This document shows positions 7,234 to 13,845 of a stretch of 18,615 nucleotides of DNA, piece after piece (positions within the stretch are counted from its first letter, which is position 1; each line of letters opens with the position of its first letter). The notes under the pieces were generated by a model. The model did no database searches, was not told the origin of the DNA, and saw only the letters and a program-made list of their open reading frames with translations. The stretch spans positions 1 through 18,615 of the forward strand of contig DATJSJ010000235.1 of NCBI GenBank assembly GCA_035504175.1, written 5' to 3'. The stretch is from DATJSJ01 sp035504175 (GTDB lineage: Bacteria; Pseudomonadota; Alphaproteobacteria; Acetobacterales; Acetobacteraceae). The position numbers and the translations under genes were made by a program.

Positions 7234-8864
7234 GAGCGCGGATTCTCATCGTCGAGGACGAGCGCATCGTCGCGCTCCACCTGCAGCAGCAGCTCGTCAA
7301 GCTCGGCTACGAGGTGCCGGCGGCGGCCGCTTCGGGCAGCGAGGCGCTGCGGCTGATCGCCTCGGTGCAACCCGACGTGGTGCTGATGGATATCCGCATC
7401 CAGGGCGAGATGGACGGCATCGAGACCGTGGCGCGGATTCCACCGGAGCAGCGGCCGGCGGTGATCTATCTCTCGGCGCATTCGGAGGACGCGACGCTCG
7501 AGCGCGCCGGCGCCACCCGCGCCTACGGCTACCTGATCAAGCCGTTCTCGGAACGCGAGCTGCACGCCACGATCCAGACGGCGGTGGAGCGCCGCCGCGC
7601 GGATCTCGCGCAGCAGGAGAGCGAGCGGCGGCTGGCCGAGCTGCTGGCGCAACGCACCGCGGAGCTCGAGCAGGCGAGCGCCGAGCGCCTGAAGGCGGAA
7701 CGCGCCGTGCAGCAGCTGCAGAAGACCGAGGCGATCGGCCGACTGACCGGCGGCGTCGCCCATGATTTCAACAATCTGCTCACCGTCGTGATCGGCAGCC
7801 TGGATCTGATCGCGGCACGGGTGCAGGACCCGCAGGTCCAGCGCATGGTGCAGTCGGCCTCGAGGGCGGCGAACCGCGGCCAGCACCTGACATCGCAGCT
7901 GCTCGCGTTCTCCCGCCAGCAAATCCTGCATCCCGAGGTGACGCGGATCAATCCGCTGATCACCGTATTCCAGGACCTGCTGCGCCATGCCTGCGGTGAC
8001 CAGGTGATGCTGACACTCGACCTGGCGACGAATCTGCATCCGGTCGAGATCGACCCGGCGCAGCTGCAATCGGCCATTCTCAACCTGGTCATGAACGCGC
8101 GCGACGCCATGCCCGACGGCGGCACACTCGCGATCTCCACCGCGAATGCCGCCATTGCCGGCGGCCACGACGTGACCGGCATCGACATCGCGCCCGGCGA
8201 TTACGTCAGGATCGTGGTCTGCGATTCCGGCGCCGGCATGGCGCAGGAGATCCTGCCACGCGCGATCGAGCCGTTCTTCACCACGAAGGAAGTGGGCAAG
8301 GGATCCGGTCTCGGCCTCAGCCAGGTCTACGGCTTCGTCCGCCAGTCCGACGGCTATCTATGGATCGACAGCGAGCCCGGCCGGGGCACCGAAATCGTGC
8401 TGCTGCTGCCGCGCGCCGCGATCGCCGCCGTCGCGGATTCCCCGGTCGCGAGCCACACGCCGGCCGTGCTGGTGGTCGAGGACGACCCCGACGTGCTGAG
8501 CGTCGCGGTTGCCATGCTCAATGAGGGTGGCTATCAGGTCTATACGGCGGTGGACGGACGCGATGCGCTCGAGCTCCTGCGTTCGGACATGCCGATCGAT
8601 GTATTGCTGACCGATATCCTGATGCCGAACGGCGTGACGGGCGTCGATATCGCGCGGAAACTGGAGACGCTGCGGCCCGGCACGCCGGTGGTGTTGACCT
8701 CCGGCTGGTCGCGTGATGCTCTCGAAGAGCTGCATGGGCTCGGCAAGGACCAACGCCTCCTGCCCAAGCCGTTCCGCCTGGCCGGCCTGCTCGACGAGAT
8801 CGCCCGGGCGGCGCACCATTCGCTGAGCCGCTTCGGTCCCGCGGCGGCCTCGTTCCGCCCCTGA
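7230..8864 (+). CDS. Hybrid two-component protein, REC-HisKA-HATPase-REC
   Basis: This 544-residue cytoplasmic protein starts with a receiver domain (residues 1-120; acidic pair Glu9-Asp10, acceptor Asp54 in LMDIRI, Lys in LIKPFS). A coiled coil rich in Glu, Arg and Ala (about 125-165) leads to a histidine kinase core with GGVAHDFNNLLT (acceptor His178), then an ATPase domain (NLVMNARDAMPDGG, DSGAGM, GKGSGLGLS), and a second receiver (VEDDPDV, acceptor Asp462 in LTDILMP, LLPKPF). The ATG at 7230 overlaps the upstream kinase stop by 4 bases; longer open frames starting earlier are not used. There is no sensor domain and no DNA-binding domain, so it should take phosphate from the PAS kinase through REC1 and relay it through its own His to REC2. 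The final target is not encoded next to it. Confidence 0.9.
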   Translation: MRARILIVEDERIVALHLQQQLVKLGYEVPAAAASGSEALRLIASVQPDVVLMDIRIQGEMDGIETVARIPPEQRPAVIYLSAHSEDATLERAGATRAYGYLIKPFSERELHATIQTAVERRRADLAQQESERRLAELLAQRTAELEQASAERLKAERAVQQLQKTEAIGRLTGGVAHDFNNLLTVVIGSLDLIAARVQDPQVQRMVQSASRAANRGQHLTSQLLAFSRQQILHPEVTRINPLITVFQDLLRHACGDQVMLTLDLATNLHPVEIDPAQLQSAILNLVMNARDAMPDGGTLAISTANAAIAGGHDVTGIDIAPGDYVRIVVCDSGAGMAQEILPRAIEPFFTTKEVGKGSGLGLSQVYGFVRQSDGYLWIDSEPGRGTEIVLLLPRAAIAAVADSPVASHTPAVLVVEDDPDVLSVAVAMLNEGGYQVYTAVDGRDALELLRSDMPIDVLLTDILMPNGVTGVDIARKLETLRPGTPVVLTSGWSRDALEELHGLGKDQRLLPKPFRLAGLLDEIARAAHHSLSRFGPAAASFRP

Positions 8865-8970
8865 CGGGCTCCGGCGAGGCCGGGCGGGACGGGCCTGACC
8901 CCCTTGCAGGACTGCGACCAGCCCCGACGCGGGGCAGCGTCCCATGCCTGCGCCTGTGCCGGAGCCTTGC

Positions 8971-10356
8971 ATGTCCGCCTCCTCCGCTGCCACGCGCGCC
9001 GTCATCGCCGCCGCCGGGTTTCTCGGCGACCGCATCACCACCAACGCGGCCCTCTGCGAGCAGCACGCGCATGGGGAAGGTGCGCAGCCGCCGGCCCTGC
9101 CCGAGGCCGTCGCGCTGGTGGAGCGCGAGGACGAGGTCGCGCGCCTGCTCGCGCTGTGTCACGCGCACGGCGTGCCGGTGGTGCCGTTCGGCGCCGGCAC
9201 CTCGCTCGAGGGCCATGTCAACGCGGTGCGGGGCGGCATCAGCCTTGACCTCACGCGCATGACGCGCGTGCTCGAGATCAATCCGGCCGACATGGATTGC
9301 CGCGTCGAGACCGGTGTGACGCGCCAGGCGCTGAACCGGCATCTGCGCGACCAGGGACTGTTCTTCCCGGTCGATCCCGGCAGCGAATGCACGATCGGCG
9401 GCATGTGTGCGACCCGCGCCTCCGGCACCGGCTCGGTGCGCTACGGCACGATCCGCGAGAACGTGCTCGGCCTGACCGTCGTCCTCGCCGACGGCCGCAT
9501 GATCCGCACCGGCGGGCGGGTGCGCAAATCGGCCACCGGCTACGACCTGACGCGGCTGTTCATCGGCTCCGAAGGCACGCTCGGCGTGATCACGGAGATC
9601 CAGCTTCGCCTGCACGGCATCCCGGAGGCGATCTCGGCGGCGATCTGCCAGTTCGAACGGCTGGAGGATGCGGTCGAGACGGTGATCGCGGTGATGCAGG
9701 CGGGCATCCCGGTCGCCCGGATCGAGCTTGCCGACACGGTGCAGATGGCGGCATCGATCGCCTATTCCCGCCTCGAGGGTCTCGCGGCGCTGCCGACGCT
9801 GCTGTTCGAGTTCCACGGCAGCCCCGCCGGCGTCGCCGAACAGGCAGCGCAGACGCAGGAGATCGCCGCCGGCTTCGCCGCGCGCGGTTTCGCCTGGGCG
9901 ACCGAGGCCGAGGCGCGGGCGCGGCTGTGGCAGGCGCGGCACGATGCGTACTGGGCCGTGACGTCGCGCCATCCCGGCTGCCGCACCGTCGTCACCGACG
10001 CGATCGTCCCGATCTCCCGCCTGGCTCAGGCGGTGCTCGGCGCGCGCGCCGATATCGAAGCGTCGGGGCTGTACGCCGCGATCGTCGGCCATGTCGGCGA
10101 CGGCAATTTCCACTGCCAGATCGCGGTGCCGGATTCATCGGATGGCTACGCGCGCGCCTGGGCGCTCGACCGGTGCATCGTCGCCCGCGCGCTCGCCCTC
10201 GGCGGGTCGTGCAGCGGCGAGCACGGCGTCGGCCTCGGCAAGCGCGAATTCCTCGAACAGGAGCACGGGGCGGAGGCACTGGCGGTGATGCGATCGCTCA
10301 AGGCGACGCTCGACCCGCGCGGCATCCTCAATCCCGGCAAGCTGTTCCTGAACTGA
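8971..10356 (+). CDS. FAD-binding oxidase, D-lactate dehydrogenase (cytochrome)/glycolate oxidase GlcD family
   Basis: This is a flavoenzyme that oxidises a 2-hydroxy acid, most likely D-lactate to pyruvate, passing electrons to the respiratory chain. The FAD_binding_4 domain spans about 45-225 (VVPFGAGTSLEGH, DPGSECTIGGMCATRASG, SVRYGTIRENVLGL, ATGYDLTRLFIGSEGTLGVI), followed by the FAD-oxidase C-terminal domain with GHVGDGNFH (373-381) and SGEHGVGLGK (His418). The SVRYGTIRENVLGL run is closer to D-lactate dehydrogenases than to GlcD, but D-2-hydroxyglutarate or glycolate remain possible. I chose ATG 8971 because GGAG lies 6 bases upstream; ATG 8944 would add nine residues with a poorer site. 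The 461-residue length is normal. An anion permease follows 48 bases downstream on the same strand. Confidence 0.88.
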   Translation: MSASSAATRAVIAAAGFLGDRITTNAALCEQHAHGEGAQPPALPEAVALVEREDEVARLLALCHAHGVPVVPFGAGTSLEGHVNAVRGGISLDLTRMTRVLEINPADMDCRVETGVTRQALNRHLRDQGLFFPVDPGSECTIGGMCATRASGTGSVRYGTIRENVLGLTVVLADGRMIRTGGRVRKSATGYDLTRLFIGSEGTLGVITEIQLRLHGIPEAISAAICQFERLEDAVETVIAVMQAGIPVARIELADTVQMAASIAYSRLEGLAALPTLLFEFHGSPAGVAEQAAQTQEIAAGFAARGFAWATEAEARARLWQARHDAYWAVTSRHPGCRTVVTDAIVPISRLAQAVLGARADIEASGLYAAIVGHVGDGNFHCQIAVPDSSDGYARAWALDRCIVARALALGGSCSGEHGVGLGKREFLEQEHGAEALAVMRSLKATLDPRGILNPGKLFLN

Positions 10357-10404
10357 TCCGGGCCGGTCGTTCCATGCAGATGATCGCGTGACGGGCGCCG
10401 GCGC

Positions 10405-12189
10405 GTGACGCTGCACCAGATCGAGGCCTTCGCCATCATCGGCGGTATGCTGGTGCTGTTCGCCTCCGACCGGCTGCGCTACGACCTGGTCTCGGCGCTG
10501 GCGCTGACGGTGGCGACGCTTGCCGGCGTGGTGCCGGCGAATCGCGCCTTTCTCGGCTTCGCCAATCCCGTCATCATCATCATTGCCTCCGTGCTGGTGT
10601 TGAGCCGGGCGATCGCGGTCTCCGGCCTGGTCGATATCGCCATGCGCCGCGCGCTGCGGCACCTGCGGCGCCTGTCGCTGCAACTCGGTGCGTTGATCGC
10701 GGCGGTGACGTTCCTCTCCGCCTTCATGAAGAATGTCGGCGCGCTCGGCATCTTCATGCCGATCGCGATCCAGGCGGCGCAGCGCGGCGAGCGCCCGCCC
10801 TCGCTCTACCTGATGCCGCTCGCCTTCGGCTCGCTGATCGGCGGCACCATCACCCTGATCGGCACCTCGCCCAACCTGCTGATCTCGACCGTGCGGCAGG
10901 AGACGATCGGCCATCCCTACCATCTGTTCGATTTCGCGCCGGTCGGGCTGCCGCTTTCGATCGTGGCCATCGCCTTCCTCGCCGTCGGCTGGCGGCTGCT
11001 GCCGCGCGACCGGCGGGCGCAGACCGGCAGCGACCGGCGGCCCCCGATCGACGATTACCAGAGCGAGGCCCGCCTGCCGCCCGCCTCGCCGATGGTCGGG
11101 CACACCGTGGAGGAGCTGGAGGCGCTGGGCGAAGGTGACGTCACCGTCATCGGCATCATCCGCGAGCACGACCGGCGCTACATCCCGGCCGGCCATTGGC
11201 GCCTGTTCGCCGATGACGTGCTGGTGATGCAGGCCGATCCCGCGGCGCTGCAGCCCTTCGTCGCGGAGGCCGGGCTGGAGCTGCTCGGCGCCGCGGAAAT
11301 CGCCGCGACCGCACCGCAGGACAAGGACGACGATCTGCAGACCGTCGAGGCCGTGGTCGGCGCCGAATCGGCGCTGATCGGGCGGACCCCGAGCCAGCTG
11401 CATCTGCGTCAGAGCTACGAGGTCAACGTGCTGGCGCTGAGCCGCGGCGGTCAGCGCATCAGCGCGCCGCTGCGCCGCAACCGTTTCCGCATGGGCGACA
11501 TCGTGCTGCTGCAGGGACGGCGAAGCCGGCTGCCGGAGACGCTCGCGTCGCTCGGCTGCCTGCCGCTCGCCGGACGCAGCCTGACCATCGGGCGGGAGGT
11601 CGGCAGCGTCATGCCGCTGCTGTTCCTGCTCGGCGCCATGGTGCTGATCGCGACCGGCGTGCTGCATGCCGAGGTCGCATTTTTCGCCGCCGCGGTGCTG
11701 GTGGTGCTGACCGGGCGGCTCAGCCCGGTCGAGGCCTATGAGGCCGTGGAATGGCCGATCATCGTCATGCTCGCCTGCCTGATCCCGGTCGGCGAGGCGC
11801 TGCGCGACACCGGCGCCGCGCGGCTGATCGCCGACGGGCTGACCATCCTGGCCGCGCACCTGCCGGGCGGGCTCGCGGTGGCGCTGGTGCTGGTCGTGTC
11901 GATGCTGGTGACGCCGTTCCTGCACCATGCCGCGGCGGTGCTGGTCATGGGCCCGATCGCGGCGAGTGTGGCGCACAATCTGCACGACGCGCCGGATGCG
12001 TTCCTGATGGCGGTCGCAGTCGGCGCCTCCTGCGATTTCCTCACCCCGATCGGGCATCAGAATAACGCGCTGGTGATGGGTCCGGGCGGCTACCGGTTCG
12101 GCGATTACTGGCGGCTCGGCTTGCCGCTCTCCTGCATCGTCGCGGTGTTCGGCACCTGGCTGATCCTGCAGGCCTGGCCGCTGCACTGA
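10405..12189 (+). CDS. SLC13-type (DASS) anion permease with two cytoplasmic RCK_C domains
   Basis: This 594-residue inner-membrane permease belongs to the ion transporter superfamily group that carries sulfate, di- or tricarboxylates or other anions. Each half has several hydrophobic segments (about 8-200 and 400-594). The loop between them carries two TrkA-C/RCK_C domains, about 225-300 and 312-385, which in relatives bind ligands and may regulate transport. GTSPNLLIS (153-161) is the family's substrate-site loop in the first half; TPIGHQNNALVMGPGGYRF is its equivalent in the second. The usual Asn-Asn before the Ala run is His507-His508 here. The GTG at 10405 is the only candidate after the in-frame stop at 10381 before well-conserved sequence, and it has no clear ribosome binding site, so coupling to the oxidase gene upstream is possible. 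Substrate is uncertain; uptake of the neighbour's 2-hydroxy acid is a guess. Confidence 0.85.
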   Translation: MTLHQIEAFAIIGGMLVLFASDRLRYDLVSALALTVATLAGVVPANRAFLGFANPVIIIIASVLVLSRAIAVSGLVDIAMRRALRHLRRLSLQLGALIAAVTFLSAFMKNVGALGIFMPIAIQAAQRGERPPSLYLMPLAFGSLIGGTITLIGTSPNLLISTVRQETIGHPYHLFDFAPVGLPLSIVAIAFLAVGWRLLPRDRRAQTGSDRRPPIDDYQSEARLPPASPMVGHTVEELEALGEGDVTVIGIIREHDRRYIPAGHWRLFADDVLVMQADPAALQPFVAEAGLELLGAAEIAATAPQDKDDDLQTVEAVVGAESALIGRTPSQLHLRQSYEVNVLALSRGGQRISAPLRRNRFRMGDIVLLQGRRSRLPETLASLGCLPLAGRSLTIGREVGSVMPLLFLLGAMVLIATGVLHAEVAFFAAAVLVVLTGRLSPVEAYEAVEWPIIVMLACLIPVGEALRDTGAARLIADGLTILAAHLPGGLAVALVLVVSMLVTPFLHHAAAVLVMGPIAASVAHNLHDAPDAFLMAVAVGASCDFLTPIGHQNNALVMGPGGYRFGDYWRLGLPLSCIVAVFGTWLILQAWPLH

Positions 12190-12208
12190 CCACGGCGCAT
12201 CGCGCGGC

Positions 12209-12252
12209 GTGTGATCCCGCTCACACCGATATCGCAACGAAACCCCGATAGT
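12209..12252 (+). promoter_or_regulatory. CRP-type operator and candidate activator-dependent promoter for the RiPP locus
   Basis: GTGTGATCCCGCTCACAC (12209-12226) has perfect 6-bp arms and contains the exact CRP consensus half-sites TGTGA-N6-TCACA. A -10-like GATAGT follows at 12247-12252 with no -35 hexamer before it. If transcription starts about 7 bases after that, near 12259, the palindrome is centred close to -41.5, the spacing of class II CRP-activated promoters. The operator starts 20 bases after the permease stop, so a weak terminator role is an alternative. The match is seen; binding and the start site are inferred. Confidence 0.55.
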
Positions 12253-12350
12253 CGGAGGACCGCCGGGCCGGGCACGAGCCCGTGGCCGGGCAGGCCGCAG
12301 CGGCATCGGCCCGTCCGGCGGCGTAACCCTCATCAGCCCAGGAGGCTCAG

Positions 12351-12530
12351 ATGGACTATCGTCTCGACGACGCGATGCCGACCGAGGACTCGAACCGGGT
12401 GCTGCACCGGCTGGTCGCGCGCGAAATGACCGCCGAAGAGATCGACCAGATCAGCGGCGGCCTGCGCGCTGCCGGCACGACGAGCTGCTCGTGCGGCTGC
12501 GACGACTGCGACTCCGTCTGTCTCGCCTGA
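12351..12530 (+). CDS. Putative RiPP precursor peptide, Gly-Gly leader and Cys/Asp-rich core (graspetide-like)
   Basis: This 59-residue peptide is probably the substrate of the ATP-grasp enzyme encoded next. A strong ribosome binding site GGAGG (12341-12345) sits 5 bases before the ATG. Residues 1-37 look like a leader: polar, helix-prone, with LVAREMTAEEIDQISGG ending in the Gly36-Gly37 motif at which many peptide leaders are cleaved. The 22-residue remainder contains TTSCSCGCDDCDSVC, with cysteines 46, 48, 50, 53 and 57, acids Asp51, 52 and 54, and acceptors Thr43, Thr44, Ser45, Ser47 and Ser55. Graspetide enzymes join side-chain hydroxyls or amines to Asp/Glu carboxyls, and the TT-x6-DD spacing resembles the TTxxxxEE unit of plesiocin. 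The cysteines may form disulfides, bind metal or be modified. No peptidase-transporter gene is visible nearby. The gene call is firm; the role is inferred. Confidence 0.8.
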   Translation: MDYRLDDAMPTEDSNRVLHRLVAREMTAEEIDQISGGLRAAGTTSCSCGCDDCDSVCLA

Positions 12531-12547
12531 TCGCGCATCGCCGCGGG

Positions 12548-12570
12548 CCGGCCGGTCCCGACCGGGCCGG
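12548..12570 (+). other. Strong hairpin between precursor and ATP-grasp genes
   Basis: CCGGCCGGT (12548-12556), loop CCCG, then ACCGGGCCGG (12561-12570) pair over 9 bp with one bulged G, 18 bases after the precursor stop. No T-tract follows. Such a stem can protect the 3' end of a precursor message or reduce read-through, giving more precursor than enzyme. That role is inferred. Confidence 0.45.
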
Positions 12571-12672
12571 TCGGCTCCCGCGACGGCGCCGCACGGCCGC
12601 TTGCCGCGGCCGGCGCCGGCGCGCGCCCCAACGCCTGCCGCCACCCCTCCCGCCGCCGCGAGGTGCCTCGCC

Positions 12673-13791
12673 ATGACCCGGGTGCTGATCCTCAGTCACG
12701 CCGCCGACATCCATGTCTCCGCCGTCGAATGGGCGCTGCGCCGGTCGGGCCACAGCCCGGTTGTCTGGAGGATGGATCGCTTCCCCGGTCGGCAATCGGC
12801 GGCGCTGCGCATCCCGCCCGAAGGCGATCCCACACTTGCGCTGGAGGGCATCGCGGATCTCGCCGGCGGCCAGGAGTTCGACACCGTCTGGAGCCGCCGC
12901 ATGGCGCGGCCGACCCTGCACCCGGATCTGCATCCATCCGACCGCATGATCGCATCGCGGGAGGCGCGGTTCTTCCTCGAGGGCACGCTGCGGCTGCTGG
13001 CGCCGGCAGCGCGCTGGGTCAACCCGCTGGACGGGCGCTACCGCGCGATCTGCAAGCCGCTGCAACTGCATGCAGCGCGCGCCGCCGGGCTCGCCGTGCC
13101 GGACACGCTGATCGCCAATGATCCCGAGGCGATCCGCGGCTTCGTCGACCGCCATGCCGGGCAGGTGGTGATCAAGCCGTTCTTCCCGGCGTCATGGCAG
13201 GCGGCGGAGCGGCTGCACACCTTCTACGCCACGCGCTTCGATGCCGCCGTGCTCGCCAACGAGTTCGCCGTCCGCGCCGCGCCGGCGATCTTCCAGCCCG
13301 CGCTGCCGCGCGAGTACGAGCTGCGCATCACCGTGATGGGCCAGACCTGCTTCGCCGCGCGCATCGACCCGCCGCCGGCGGACGCGCCCGAGGTGATCGA
13401 CTGGAAGCAGGACCTCTACCGGCGCGAGCTGACGCCGTACGATTTGCCCGATGCGGTGCGCGAAGGGTGCCTCGGCCTGATGCGCCGGCTCGGCATCGTG
13501 TTCGGCTGCATCGACATCATCCGCCAGCCGGACGGCACCTACAGCTTCCTCGAGGTCAACGAGATGGGCGCGTTCCTCTGGGTCGAGGAATATGCGCCGT
13601 CGCTGCCGCTGCTCGCCGCGTTCTGCGATTTCATTTGCGACGGATCGGCCGATTTCCGCTGGCAGCCGCGCGGCGCGCGCCCGGGCATCTGGGATTTCCG
13701 TGCCGCGCCGGAGTTTGCAATATTTGAAGAAGAGAACGATCCGGACTTGCTTAGACAACAGTATCAGATGACAGTGGAGGAAGTCGGCTGA
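12673..13791 (+). CDS. ATP-grasp peptide maturase, MvdD/RimK-like (graspetide synthetase candidate)
   Basis: This 372-residue cytoplasmic enzyme fits the ATP-grasp ligases that activate Asp/Glu side chains of a ribosomal peptide with ATP and close ester or amide rings. The N-terminal domain opens with VLILSHAADIHVSAVEWAL and MDRFPG, as in microviridin-type maturases. The ATP-grasp fold follows: QVVIKPFF (ATP-binding Lys168), YELRITVMGQTCFAARID, and metal-binding residues Asp281, Glu294 and Asn296 (LEVNEMGAF, where relatives usually have N-P-x-G). The ATG at 12673 has GAGG 9 bases upstream; the frame is open from 12601, but that part is Arg/Pro/Ala-rich. It is somewhat longer than typical family members. 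The last 27 codons (13711-13791) are strikingly AT-rich, with ATA, CTT, AGA and CAA codons rare elsewhere in the window. It lies 142 bases after the putative precursor gene. Confidence 0.85.
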   Translation: MTRVLILSHAADIHVSAVEWALRRSGHSPVVWRMDRFPGRQSAALRIPPEGDPTLALEGIADLAGGQEFDTVWSRRMARPTLHPDLHPSDRMIASREARFFLEGTLRLLAPAARWVNPLDGRYRAICKPLQLHAARAAGLAVPDTLIANDPEAIRGFVDRHAGQVVIKPFFPASWQAAERLHTFYATRFDAAVLANEFAVRAAPAIFQPALPREYELRITVMGQTCFAARIDPPPADAPEVIDWKQDLYRRELTPYDLPDAVREGCLGLMRRLGIVFGCIDIIRQPDGTYSFLEVNEMGAFLWVEEYAPSLPLLAAFCDFICDGSADFRWQPRGARPGIWDFRAAPEFAIFEEENDPDLLRQQYQMTVEEVG

Positions 13792-13845
13792 TCGACTGCC
13801 GACGGAGACTGCCGGGCCGATCCGGCATCACGAGGAGGCCGCCCC

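Noticed and set aside
8865..8970. GC-rich inverted segments after the hybrid kinase gene as a terminator
   Set aside because: Pairing is short and imperfect and there is no T-tract; composition alone would give such matches.
10135..12333. Long minus-strand open frame (732 codons) opposite the oxidase and permease
   Set aside because: Same shadow effect; the plus-strand proteins have unambiguous domains and the antisense product is low-complexity.
12211..12429. Alternative 72-codon frame overlapping the putative precursor gene
   Set aside because: It is Arg/Pro-rich, lacks a ribosome binding site, begins inside the CRP-like palindrome and overlaps a better-supported gene in another frame.
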